From: an uncultured Clostridia bacterium
Lineage (GTDB): Bacteria; Bacillota; Clostridia; Christensenellales; Borkfalkiaceae
Direction: 5' to 3'
DNA: 64,000 nucleotides
Assembly: GCA_947632195.1 (NCBI GenBank)
Contig: CANROE010000002.1
Coordinates: 1 to 64,000, forward strand
The position numbers and the translations under genes were made by a program. The notes beneath the pieces were generated by a model, which saw nothing but the letters and a program-made list of their open reading frames with translations, was not told where the DNA came from and made no database searches. The number at the start of each line of letters is the position of its first letter. Position 1 is the stretch's first letter. Below are positions 27,119 to 35,433 of this stretch, piece by piece.

Positions 27119-27997
27119 TTATTCGTAGGTATGGGCTTCGAGGAAGGACAGTACTTTTTTGGTCGCCGTGTCGAGCGCTGCGCCGCCGAATCCGTGTCCT
27201 GCGCCCTCGATCACCGTGAGGTCGACCCGCTCCTTGCCGTAGGCCGTCACGGCGCCGTCGATGTATTTACGGGCGACGAGCGCGTCTTGATCTCCCCAGA
27301 CGATACACACGTCCTTTTTGTAGTTCCCGATGAGGTCAAGCGGGTAAAGCTCCTGCACCGACCCGATGAATTTCGCGCCGATGGAATAGCCCATGAGCGG
27401 CGTATCCTGCACGGGCTTGCCCCGCCAATCGTCGGGAATGTTCAGCGCGGGGAAGTACATCGCAATGCCCGCGAGCCCGTCTTTCATATCCTCGTCCGCC
27501 GCCGTGAGCGCCGTTACAAACCCGCCCTGGCTCCCGCCGAACAGGAAAATTTGCGAACTGTCCACATTCGGAAGTTTTTTGATGTCCTGTACCGCCGCGC
27601 GAAGATCTTCCTTCATCGTAAAGGGGGTATAGTCGGCGGCCGTTCTTCCCTTGCTCCTGCCGCCCGACTGCGCGCCGCAGAAATCGAAGGCATAACACAC
27701 ATAGCCGCGCTTTGCAAACGCGCCACATTCGGTGGGAAAGTCGGTATAGTGCCCGTTGAAACCGTGGCTTAAAATGACGGCGGGAAACTTGCCCTTCTCC
27801 TTGGGCGCGCAGATCTGCCCAAAGAGGGAGATCTCTTTGCCCTCGCTGTCGGTATAGCCGACCGTGTGCTCCTCATAGCCGATGGAATACTCAAAATCCG
27901 CAGGTAAATTCCGCAATGTCTTTTCCTCCCCGCATCCCGCGAACGCCGCAAGCGCAAGCACGAGCGCCGCGCCCAACAAAAACAGCCTCTTTTTCAT
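27119..27997 (-). CDS. Lipoprotein alpha/beta hydrolase
   Basis: The 292-residue protein starts with a lipoprotein signal (MKKRLFLL and a lipobox AFAGC, cysteine at about 22). The hydrolase fold shows SHGFNGH as the oxyanion strand, the nucleophile serine in GGSQGG (about residue 154), an aspartate in GDQDALV (about 237) and a histidine in GAGHGFGG (about 268). These fit the dienelactone hydrolase/acyl-peptidase-like group acting on esters or peptides outside the membrane; the substrate cannot be told. I use the ATG at 27997 because GGGGGAG lies just upstream and it begins the signal peptide; a longer frame exists but lacks support. It is monocistronic with its own consensus promoter. Confidence 0.85.
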   Translation of the reverse strand: MKKRLFLLGAALVLALAAFAGCGEEKTLRNLPADFEYSIGYEEHTVGYTDSEGKEISLFGQICAPKEKGKFPAVILSHGFNGHYTDFPTECGAFAKRGYVCYAFDFCGAQSGGRSKGRTAADYTPFTMKEDLRAAVQDIKKLPNVDSSQIFLFGGSQGGFVTALTAADEDMKDGLAGIAMYFPALNIPDDWRGKPVQDTPLMGYSIGAKFIGSVQELYPLDLIGNYKKDVCIVWGDQDALVARKYIDGAVTAYGKERVDLTVIEGAGHGFGGAALDTATKKVLSFLEAHTYE

Positions 27998-28083
27998 GAT
28001 TCTCCCCCCATCGCATGGCATACGTCTTGACTTTCGGGCGATTTGCCCGCAATACGCGAAAACTCGGCTCATGCGATAAATTG

Positions 28084-28112
28084 ATTATACCATACACCCC
28101 GCCCGCTGTCAA
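28084..28112 (-). promoter_or_regulatory. Consensus sigma-A promoter of the lipoprotein hydrolase
   Basis: Perfect TTGACA (28107-28112) and TATAAT (28084-28089) with a 17-base spacer on the minus strand give a start near 28077 and a leader of about 80 bases. Confidence 0.9.
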
Positions 28113-28182
28113 TGGGTTTGTTAAATGATTTAAGAATTGGGAGAAAGGGTGGGCCCCCGCAAGCGGGGAAGGGCGAGAAAAC

Positions 28183-28230
28183 TTCAACTCAAAAACTCTC
28201 GGAGAAATTCCGAGAGTTTTTGAGTTGTTC
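28183..28230. terminator. Bidirectional-looking terminator after ypeB
   Basis: A perfect 19-bp stem (28185-28203 with 28209-28227) with a five-base loop stands 25 bases after the ypeB stop. The minus strand continues AAGTTTTCTC. Confidence 0.85.
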
Positions 28231-28251
28231 AAATGTCGTTATTCGCTGTTT

Positions 28252-30240
28252 TTATCTCAAAAAGCTGCCGCGCGCGGAGGAGCGGACACGGTACACCTGC
28301 AACTCCTCGCCCGTCTCTGCGTCGAGATAGACGACGTACTCCTCTTCGCCGTAGGTGCAGGCGAACTCGTGCGCGAGCACCTCCTCCCCGTTTAAGGGAA
28401 TGACGGCAAGATGGGCGCTGTACGGTTTGAGCCCCGAAGAAAGTTTCGCCTGCGCGCTCTCGCGGGACATCGCCGTGCCGATTTTGCGCGCGGGGTCGTG
28501 GTTGAGAAGATACCCCATCGCGTCCATGCCGACGACCCGTCCCTTGCTCTCGCACACCCTTACGCGGATGAGATCGGGATAGACGCGCACGCCGTCCTTG
28601 ACGCCCACATAGGTGATGTCTGCCACCATGCCGCTGTCAGAGAGCCAGACCGCCGCCACGTTTTCGATTCCCAGCCCGCTCAAAAATTCTCTTGCGAGGC
28701 TGTCGCAGGTGTCGAGGTCGAAGTTCTTCTCCGTGCATTCCTCATAGGTGTCGAAGAAGGCGAGTTTGCCGCCGTTTTTGGTGATCTGGGCGAAGATCTC
28801 GTTGCCGCTCTCGTCCGTGAGGGTAAAGTTATAGCAGGTGACCTCGTTTGCGAGCGTTTCGCCCGTATACTGCGTATTTGCGATGTGATAGCTCTGCAAA
28901 TACTCCTTGACGAGCTCCTCGGCGCGGCTCTCGGAGATCTCCTCCTCGCCCGCGAGCTTGTTCGTGCCCACGTTCCCCTCTTCGGAGAAGGGCGCGTCAA
29001 TCGTCTCTTCGGGCTCCTGCAAAGTGGACTGCCCCACTTCGCCGAACTTCTCCGAGACAACGCCCTCGCCGCCGCCGATAAACGCCATAAAGTCCTTCTC
29101 GGTCATGTGGGTGGTCAGTTCGTTGAGTTCGCTGTAAAGCCCCGCGTTGATGTTGTAAAGGTACTCCACCGTGTTCTTTTCCGTTTGGGTGAGGGGCTGG
29201 CCGCGACCGATCTTGCCGAGCAAGTTCCGGCAATAGCTCCCCGTTTTGTTGACGAAGGAGGAGATGTCCGTGCTCGTGACGTTGTCGATGGGCATACGTT
29301 CGAGCGCGCTCTCCATGAGCTCGGAATCCACCAGAATATCGGTGAGGAGGGTCCGCTGCTCGTTCGTGCCCGACGAGACGCGGAGCTTGGAGAGATTGCT
29401 GTCCATATCCTCGGACGCAGCCACGAGCTCGTAGAGGGTAGAACGGTACCCGTTTGCCGTTTCGAGGGTCATATCGTTCATGCGGAAGGCGCCCGCCGTG
29501 ACGACGGCGCCGAGCGCAAGGCAGGCGACGCCGAGGGAGATGACGGCGGCAAGCCAACCGCCGAACCCGGGCGCGTGTTTCTTTCTCTCCGTCTTTTGTT
29601 CCCGCTTGTGGCGGCGCTCCTGCGACCTTCTCTCATGGGCCGCCTCGCGCGCCTTCATGCGCTGTTCGCGCTCCTTTTCGCGGGCGAGGGCCTTTTGCCG
29701 CTTCAACGCGATCTTCTCCTTTTTCTCCCGTTCGAGGCGGGCTCTGCGGTCTGCTTTGCTCTCGTTTTTGAGCATTTCGCGGCGGGCGATGCGCTCCGCC
29801 TTTTTCTCCACCTTTCTCTCTTTGAGCGCGGCGGCGTGGTTGAGGCGCGCCTGCTTGCGTTCCGCCTTCTTTCTTGCGACCGCCTCCTTCTTTTCGAGTT
29901 TCTTTTCCTTGATCTCCGCCTTCTTTTCAAGTTTCTTCTGTTTGAGCTCGGCTTTATGGAGGAGCTTTTGTTCCTTCTTTTCCGCCTTTGCCTTTGCGGC
30001 GTCGAGCCGCTTTTCCGCCGCCTTCTCTTCCTTCTTCTCGGCGGCGGTCTTTTTTGCCTTGGGAGCTTTGACCGCTTTTTCGGCCGTGGCCTGCGTCTTG
30101 ACCGACTTCACCCCGCTCTTCTTGGGAGCAGTCTTTGCCGTTTTCGTTTCCCCGCCGTTTGCGGCGGTGGCGGCGTTCTCCTTTTCAAGGCTCTCCACCT
30201 TGTTTGCGCCGCTTGATTGATTGACCGTTTTCTTTTCCAT
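28252..30240 (-). CDS. ypeB: Germination protein YpeB with long lysine-rich N-terminal extension
   Basis: From about residue 228 this 662-residue protein follows YpeB: one transmembrane helix (WLAAVISLGVACLALGAV), a helical spore-membrane domain, and C-terminal PepSY-type modules (SRAEELVKEYLQ, CDSLAREFLSGLG, SRESAQAKLSSGL). YpeB is needed for stable incorporation of the cortex-lytic enzyme SleB in the spore, and the sleB gene lies just upstream with nine bases between. The first 225 residues are unusual: an almost unbroken run of Lys, Ala, Glu and Arg, presumably helical or coiled coil and cytoplasmic (forespore side). Canonical YpeB is about 450 residues and lacks this. Its role is unknown; binding to nucleic acid or acidic lipid is a guess. 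Confidence 0.88.
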   Translation of the reverse strand: MEKKTVNQSSGANKVESLEKENAATAANGGETKTAKTAPKKSGVKSVKTQATAEKAVKAPKAKKTAAEKKEEKAAEKRLDAAKAKAEKKEQKLLHKAELKQKKLEKKAEIKEKKLEKKEAVARKKAERKQARLNHAAALKERKVEKKAERIARREMLKNESKADRRARLEREKKEKIALKRQKALAREKEREQRMKAREAAHERRSQERRHKREQKTERKKHAPGFGGWLAAVISLGVACLALGAVVTAGAFRMNDMTLETANGYRSTLYELVAASEDMDSNLSKLRVSSGTNEQRTLLTDILVDSELMESALERMPIDNVTSTDISSFVNKTGSYCRNLLGKIGRGQPLTQTEKNTVEYLYNINAGLYSELNELTTHMTEKDFMAFIGGGEGVVSEKFGEVGQSTLQEPEETIDAPFSEEGNVGTNKLAGEEEISESRAEELVKEYLQSYHIANTQYTGETLANEVTCYNFTLTDESGNEIFAQITKNGGKLAFFDTYEECTEKNFDLDTCDSLAREFLSGLGIENVAAVWLSDSGMVADITYVGVKDGVRVYPDLIRVRVCESKGRVVGMDAMGYLLNHDPARKIGTAMSRESAQAKLSSGLKPYSAHLAVIPLNGEEVLAHEFACTYGEEEYVVYLDAETGEELQVYRVRSSARGSFLR

Positions 30241-30249
30241 ATCTCCTCC

Positions 30250-31005
30250 TTAAATGGCAAAGACGTGCTTGCCGATGACCGTCACCGTCTGACGGTTAAA
30301 GATCCATGCGCTCGTCGCAACGGCGGGATTGTAGTAATAGAGACACCCGTAGGTGGGATCCCACCCGTTCATGGCGTCCTTTGCCGCATTATAGGCGGTT
30401 TGGTTGGGTTCGAGATTGATCTGTCCGTCCGCAACCGCCGTGAACGCGCCCTTTTGATAGATGACCCCCGAGATCGTGTTGGGGAAGGACGAACTTCTCA
30501 CCCTGTTCATGATGACCGCGCCGATGGCAACTTGCCCCGTGTAGCTCTCCCCTCTGCCCTCGGCATAGATCGCCTTGGCCATGAGGTAGAGGTCGGACGA
30601 GGTGTAATCGGAGGCCGAACCCGAACCGGAGCCCGACGAGCTCGGGCTCTTGCCGTCGAGCGCGTTATAGCTCGCGTTCATGCCGAGCGCGGCATAGGTG
30701 GACTTTCCGACCACGCCGTCTGCGGTGAGCCCGTTTTTCTTCTGGAAAGCGATGACGGCCTTTTGGGTCGCTGCGCCGAATACGCCGTCTACGCTGCCTG
30801 TGTAATAGCCCCACTGTTTCAATCTGCGCTGGACTTCCTTGACCTCATCCCCCTTGCTCCCCTGGCGGAGCACGGCGGTCTCGATGGCGGCAGTCTGCGC
30901 CGTATCGGCTGCGCCATGCGCGCGGGTAACCGCATACGCCGCAGGGATCGCGGCGGAGGCGGCAAGCGCAAGCGTCAACGCGCCGATTGCCAAAATCTTC
31001 TTCAT
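30250..31005 (-). CDS. sleB: Spore cortex-lytic enzyme SleB
   Basis: The 251-residue protein has a signal peptide (first 25 residues or so), a peptidoglycan-binding domain (about 45-110: GDEVKEVQRRLKQWGYY, DGVFG, A-x-x-FQKKNGL), a serine-glycine linker, and a C-terminal SleB/hydrolase_2 domain (about 135-250) with the catalytic glutamate in YAEGRGE and the VIMNRV motif. SleB is a lytic transglycosylase that degrades muramic-lactam cortex during germination. GGAGG precedes the start. I see no sigma-A promoter in the short space behind the upstream terminator, which fits the expected forespore-specific sigma-G control, though I cannot define such a promoter by eye. With ypeB it marks the host as an endospore former. 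Confidence 0.95.
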   Translation of the reverse strand: MKKILAIGALTLALAASAAIPAAYAVTRAHGAADTAQTAAIETAVLRQGSKGDEVKEVQRRLKQWGYYTGSVDGVFGAATQKAVIAFQKKNGLTADGVVGKSTYAALGMNASYNALDGKSPSSSGSGSGSASDYTSSDLYLMAKAIYAEGRGESYTGQVAIGAVIMNRVRSSSFPNTISGVIYQKGAFTAVADGQINLEPNQTAYNAAKDAMNGWDPTYGCLYYYNPAVATSAWIFNRQTVTVIGKHVFAI

Positions 31006-31061
31006 AATTTCCTCCTATGCACAACTTGCGCGTTTGCGGAAAATTTATGCGGAGGGCACAA

Positions 31062-31092
31062 AAAAACCCTCTTGTCCCAAAGGGAAGAGGGC
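31062..31092 (-). terminator. Terminator of the leucine-rich-repeat gene
   Basis: On the minus strand CCCTCTT and AAGAGGG stems with an inner CCC/GGG are followed by seven Ts. It lies 33 bases after the stop codon. Confidence 0.85.
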
Positions 31093-31124
31093 TCACGGCA
31101 GCAGACGGCCGACGGGCGCGCGCT

Positions 31125-32618
31125 CTATGCGCTCCGCCGCCAGACGTGGGCGACGTAAGAAGTACTCAGATAGTGCGCCGCAGAGAGGGGATCGGAGAGA
31201 ATATCAACGGAGACTGAACGCGCCCCGTCCGAACCATCGACCGACCAGCCTTCCGTCACGAGAAAGTGCGCTTTGACAAGGCCGCTGCAATGGTAAAAGG
31301 CCTCCTCGCCGATCGACGTCACGCTCGCGGGGATCGTGATCTCCGTAAGTGAAGAGCAGCTGCGGAAAGCGCCCGTAGCGATTTCCTCGATCCCCTCACA
31401 AAGGGTGACCGACGCCAGCGCCGAACAGTTGCCGAAAAGGTCCCTGCCGAGCGTTTTCAATCCCTGCGGGAGGGAAATTTCCGTGAGAGAGCCGCAGTAC
31501 GCAAATACCGTTTCGCCGAGGGAAGAGAGCGTTTCCCCGAAGGAGACCTCGCTGAGCGACGTGCAGCCGTAGAAGGCGGAATCGCCCACATCGCGCACCT
31601 GCGGAAGGGAAATTTCCGTGAGTTTTTTGCACCCGTATAAGGCGAAACTTTCGACGCGCACGACCGACGCAGGAAGAGCGACACTTTCGAGCGCCGCACA
31701 GTTTTCAAACAGCCCCGTCGGCAAAACGGTGATGTTTGCGGGCAGTTCGAGGCGGGTGAGCCCGCTCTCTTTGAACGCCCGTTCGCCGATCGAAGAGAGC
31801 CGCGCGGGCAGGGAGAGGGTTTTCAGCGAGGTGCAGCCGCAGAATGTCTGCCTACCGATCGAATGCAGACCTTCTGGAAGAATAACTTGGGAAAGGGAGC
31901 TGCAACCGGAGAAAACTTCGTCTTCGAGCACGGTGACGCCTGCGGGAAGCTCGACCCTTTCCAGCGAAGAACAGCCCGCAAAGGCGTTCAGCCCGACGGT
32001 GAGAACGGTATCGGGCAGGTGCACTTCGGTGATGGAGGTGTTGTTGTGGAACGCATTGTCCAGGATCCCGACGACCGACTTTTCCTCGTACGTTTCGGGA
32101 ATCACGATCTCCGTCTCCTCGCATGCGCCGATCCCCGAGACGAGATAGCCTGTTTGATCGGACGTTTTGCGAAAACGCAGCCCCTCGTCCGGCTGTAACC
32201 GAAAGCAGCGGGAACAGACGCCGTCTTCATAGTCGTGCCCAAGCGGTTGAAGGGGCTCGATCTTCGTCTCGTTGCACTCGGAGCAGCTGTAAAAGATGAC
32301 GCCCGGCTCCTCGCAACGCGCCGCTACGGTGAAAGATTCCTGCCAGTCGTGCGTTCCCGTATAGGAATCTCCCTTGTCCCCCTTCTCCCCTTTGGCGCCC
32401 TGCGCGGATACCCCCGTATCCTCGCTGCCGATCCACCAATTTCCGTTTTCGCCGACAAAGGGCGTATTGCCTGCGGGACCTGCGGGCCCCTGTTCTCCCT
32501 GCTCGCCCCGCTCCCCCTGTCCGCCGACGGGGAACGCACCCGCGAGAACGGCGATCAGCAGTACAAGCATGACCGCTTCAAGCGCGATCAGAACGGCAAG
32601 CACTCGTTTCATCTTCAT
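31125..32618 (-). CDS. BspA-type leucine-rich-repeat surface protein with collagen-like segment
   Basis: This 497-residue protein has an uncleaved-looking N-terminal membrane segment (about 5-28), then a short collagen-like Gly-x-y stretch (about 32-52 and again near 72-84, GAKGEKGDKGD). A Cys-rich module with CSEC, a GHDYED motif and CSRC follows (about 110-140), then about twelve BspA/LRR_5 repeats (about 170-455) with the F-x-x-CSSL and L-P-x-x-V-x-x-I pattern. Such proteins are usually cell-surface adhesins. The Cys-rich module recurs six times in the lipoprotein at 57.4-59.1 kb. The start has AGGAG eight bases upstream. It is monocistronic, with its own promoter and terminator. Ligand unknown. 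Confidence 0.85.
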   Translation of the reverse strand: MKMKRVLAVLIALEAVMLVLLIAVLAGAFPVGGQGERGEQGEQGPAGPAGNTPFVGENGNWWIGSEDTGVSAQGAKGEKGDKGDSYTGTHDWQESFTVAARCEEPGVIFYSCSECNETKIEPLQPLGHDYEDGVCSRCFRLQPDEGLRFRKTSDQTGYLVSGIGACEETEIVIPETYEEKSVVGILDNAFHNNTSITEVHLPDTVLTVGLNAFAGCSSLERVELPAGVTVLEDEVFSGCSSLSQVILPEGLHSIGRQTFCGCTSLKTLSLPARLSSIGERAFKESGLTRLELPANITVLPTGLFENCAALESVALPASVVRVESFALYGCKKLTEISLPQVRDVGDSAFYGCTSLSEVSFGETLSSLGETVFAYCGSLTEISLPQGLKTLGRDLFGNCSALASVTLCEGIEEIATGAFRSCSSLTEITIPASVTSIGEEAFYHCSGLVKAHFLVTEGWSVDGSDGARSVSVDILSDPLSAAHYLSTSYVAHVWRRSA

Positions 32619-32651
32619 TGTTTTTCTCCTGTGTATAGGTTCACCTATACT

Positions 32652-32680
32652 ATAATATCACAGCAAATTGAGGAATGCAA
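32652..32680 (-). promoter_or_regulatory. Probable promoter of the leucine-rich-repeat gene
   Basis: TTGCAT (32675-32680) and TATTAT (32652-32657) are separated by 17 bases on the minus strand, placing the start about 27 bases before the ATG. Confidence 0.55.
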
Positions 32681-32714
32681 GGCAAAAATAAAATTTTTCG
32701 CAAGAATCCGAAGA

Positions 32715-32755
32715 AGAAAAGCCCCGCCCGCCGCGCAGTTTGCGCGGCGGGCGGG
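32715..32755 (-). terminator. Terminator of the redox operon
   Basis: A 15-bp perfect GC-rich stem (32723-32737 with 32741-32755) is followed on the minus strand by CTTTTCTTCTT. It lies just beyond the stop of the 4Fe-4S/thioredoxin fusion. Confidence 0.85.
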
Positions 32756-32771
32756 TAACTTCGATCAATTT

Positions 32772-34499
32772 TCAATTCAGGAGCGAACTTATCTGCGTCT
32801 CCAAAGTCTCGTAGGTGACCGAGCCCTGCCGCGTGAACGCGATCACGCCGTTCTCGTCGAGAATGACCGTCATCGGCCACGTCGTTCTGCCGCCGAGCCG
32901 CAAATACATCTTCTGCTCCGTGCTGTCCTGCAAAAAGTGTGCGGTATAGCCGTCCCAGCCCTTCGAGGTAATGAACGCCTGCACGTCCTCCACAACATCC
33001 GTGCCGTGAATGATCGCCACGGTGACCGAATCCGCATACTCGTTCGCAAGCCGTTCAAAATAGGGGATCTCCTGGATGCAGGGCGTGCAGTAGGTCGTCC
33101 AGAAGTTGAGCACCACGATCTTCCCGCGCGCCGCATAGACGTTGAACGTCTCGTCCGAGAAATATTCGTCGAGGGTGAAGTCGGGCGCTGTCTCCCCCAC
33201 CTGGTTGCCCACCGTGACGGGCGGCTCCTTTTTGTCGATGAAATTATAGTAGACGAGCGCGCCGAGGAGCACGGCGAGCGCCGCCCCCCACGCCGCAACT
33301 TGCAGCCAAAAGCTCTTGCCCCGTTTCTTGGGCCCTTGGGATACGGCCGCCTCCGCCGTTCCCACCGTTCCGACCGCCGCCACGGGCGTTTCCGATGAAG
33401 AGACCGCAACCTCGGGAGAAACCGTCTGCACGGAGAGGACGGGAGAAGTGAGGTCGATGGGACGTTCCGTCTCCGCAGCGGCCGCCTCCACCGCGTTTTT
33501 ATGTAAGAACAGCTTGCTGCCCTTCCATGAAATGGCCTTGGCGGGGCAGACGTCGATACACTCGCCGCAGTTGATACACTCGTGATCGCCCACCCGTTTG
33601 ACGTCCATCTTGCAGCGGGAGATACACAGCCCGCAGTCGGTGCACTTGTTTTTGTCGAGCTTTATGCCGAGAAGGGCGATCTTGTTGAAAAAGCCGTACA
33701 GCGCGCCCAACGGGCACAAAAAGCGGCAGAAGGCGCGGAAGATGAACACGCAGGCAACGCAGATGACGACGAGCACGCAGAACTTCCAGGTGAACAGCGG
33801 CCCGAGCATGGCGTAAAGGTCGGCATTGTTGGGGTTGATGAGCAGCCCGATCGCCCCGCCGAACGTGCCCGCAGGACAGATGTATTTGCAGAATCCCGGC
33901 ACGGGGCCGCCCACAGTCGAATCCATGAGCCCGTATGTGAGGGGAATCGCGATCGCAAACACCGCCAAAACGACGTACTTCAAATAGCTTAAAATGCGGG
34001 TATAGCGGCTCTTTTTGAGCTTGGGCGTCTTGATCTTATAGAGGAGCTCCTGCCCCAGCCCGACGGGGCACAGAAATCCGCAGATCGTCCGCCCCAGCAA
34101 AAGCCCGAAGAGGACGAGAATGCCGAGCACATAATAGGGAGCTGCCGTGCCCGACTGCGCGAGGGCGTTTTGAAGCGCGCCCAACGGGCACGCGCCCACC
34201 GCTCCCGGGCAGGAGTAGCAGTTGAGCCCGGGCACGCACATGTACTTTGTGTTCCCCGTGTAGATGTTCCCCGAGAAGAATCCCTTGATGTTGGCGTTGG
34301 TGAGAAGGGCGGCGTAGAGCTGGATGAGCCGCCGTTTGGTGGGCTTGTGCCTCTGCCACCAGCTCCCCTGTTTTTCGCCCGTCTCTCTCTCCTTCTTGCG
34401 GGTCGCCGCGACTTCCCTTACCACCGTGACGATCGCGGCGATGAGGAGGAGCCCGAAGAATACGGAGATCGCGATGATGATCGCAAGTCTTGCTGTCAT
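32772..34499 (-). CDS. Membrane 4Fe-4S protein fused to a TlpA-like thioredoxin
   Basis: The 575-residue protein joins two functions. Residues 1-350 or so are a NapH/YccM-like polytopic part with CGFLCPVG and CRFLCPLG motifs, followed by two ferredoxin-type 4Fe-4S clusters (CTDCGLCISRC and CINCGECIDVC). After an Ala/Val-rich linker and a further transmembrane helix comes an extracytoplasmic TlpA/ResA-like thioredoxin domain with the active-site CTPC and GGRTTWP containing the proline-side loop. This suggests electron transfer from the cytoplasm through the membrane to disulfide reduction outside. I start at 34499 behind GGAGG; the frame runs further upstream without support. It follows the CXXC membrane protein by ten bases, consistent with a joint redox role. 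Confidence 0.88.
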   Translation of the reverse strand: MTARLAIIIAISVFFGLLLIAAIVTVVREVAATRKKERETGEKQGSWWQRHKPTKRRLIQLYAALLTNANIKGFFSGNIYTGNTKYMCVPGLNCYSCPGAVGACPLGALQNALAQSGTAAPYYVLGILVLFGLLLGRTICGFLCPVGLGQELLYKIKTPKLKKSRYTRILSYLKYVVLAVFAIAIPLTYGLMDSTVGGPVPGFCKYICPAGTFGGAIGLLINPNNADLYAMLGPLFTWKFCVLVVICVACVFIFRAFCRFLCPLGALYGFFNKIALLGIKLDKNKCTDCGLCISRCKMDVKRVGDHECINCGECIDVCPAKAISWKGSKLFLHKNAVEAAAAETERPIDLTSPVLSVQTVSPEVAVSSSETPVAAVGTVGTAEAAVSQGPKKRGKSFWLQVAAWGAALAVLLGALVYYNFIDKKEPPVTVGNQVGETAPDFTLDEYFSDETFNVYAARGKIVVLNFWTTYCTPCIQEIPYFERLANEYADSVTVAIIHGTDVVEDVQAFITSKGWDGYTAHFLQDSTEQKMYLRLGGRTTWPMTVILDENGVIAFTRQGSVTYETLETQISSLLN

Positions 34500-34509
34500 A
34501 GCTCCCTCC

Positions 34510-35325
34510 TTATCCCAACCCGATGCACTCGGTGCAGATGTTGATCGCCTTGACGAGCACACTGTTTGCCCCGCCGTTTGCGGGGAGCGCGCCGAGGACG
34601 ATAAAGACGGCGGCGAGCACAAAGAGCGCGCACCGCACGCCGAGTAAGACGTATTTGTTACCGGCGGCCGCAGAGACCTTTTCCATGCCCGTCTCCCATT
34701 TGGAAGGCGCGGGCGCGCGTCCTGCGAGCGGCGTTACCTTGGGGAGCATTTTCCGCGCGAACACGGCCTCGAATACCGCCTCCCCGATGAGGACGAGAAG
34801 AGCCGCCCCCACCCACGGCAGGACATTTGCAACCATGCGCAGAACGTCCGAATTGAGCTCGGCAAGGGAGGTAAAGTTTGCGGTATTTGCAAGATAGACG
34901 ATACACATGACCGCAGCGAGCAGGCAAAACGCCGCAGCAAAGAGGCGCACCGCAAGGCGAACTTTTTCGAGCCGTCTGAGTTTTGCGAACGCTTCGGGGT
35001 CTTTCTCCGCATTGGCGCGGCGGCTGAGCCGCGCATAAATCTTCACGTCGTCCCGCGTTCCCTTTTTCTTGGGAGCAACGGGGAAGAGGGCGTAAACCAC
35101 AACGCCCAGCACGATGGCGACGATCCACAAAATGACGGGCGCGAGCAGTTCGAGAAGGCGCGCGCCGACCGCCTCGCGGGAATACATGCCGTGAAGCTCG
35201 CCGAGCTCGGAAACGCCCGAATAGTAGAGCTCCGCCGCCCCGGCGAGGAAGAGAATGCCCACAACGATCGTGAACACGCCGAGAAAGACGGAATAGATCA
35301 AGCGATATTTTGCATTGCGCTCCAT
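34510..35325 (-). CDS. Polytopic membrane protein ending in a CD1871A-type CXXC segment
   Basis: The 271-residue protein has several transmembrane helices (about 10-32, 62-82, 125-148, 165-185, 225-245). The last 40 residues (VLGAL, then INICTECIGLG) match what I recall of the small clostridial CD1871A-family CXXC proteins, here fused to a larger membrane domain. The CTEC pair at the very C-terminus is a likely thiol relay. The downstream gene is a 4Fe-4S/thioredoxin fusion, so the two probably form one trans-membrane thiol-redox system. GGGGAG precedes the ATG and a good promoter lies 40 bases upstream. The central part is of unknown function. Confidence 0.75.
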   Translation of the reverse strand: MERNAKYRLIYSVFLGVFTIVVGILFLAGAAELYYSGVSELGELHGMYSREAVGARLLELLAPVILWIVAIVLGVVVYALFPVAPKKKGTRDDVKIYARLSRRANAEKDPEAFAKLRRLEKVRLAVRLFAAAFCLLAAVMCIVYLANTANFTSLAELNSDVLRMVANVLPWVGAALLVLIGEAVFEAVFARKMLPKVTPLAGRAPAPSKWETGMEKVSAAAGNKYVLLGVRCALFVLAAVFIVLGALPANGGANSVLVKAINICTECIGLG

Positions 35326-35366
35326 GACTGCTCCCCAAATGAAAAATTACTTCAAATATAATAACA

Positions 35367-35395
35367 AGTATAATAAAAAGGCGGAAGAAAGTCAA
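35367..35395 (-). promoter_or_regulatory. Sigma-A promoter of the two-gene redox operon
   Basis: TTGACT (35390-35395) and TATACT (35367-35372) with a 17-base spacer on the minus strand; start near 35360. Confidence 0.8.
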
Positions 35396-35433
35396 GCGAA
35401 TGACTCTCCCCGCCTCCGGAAATTTCTGCCTGC

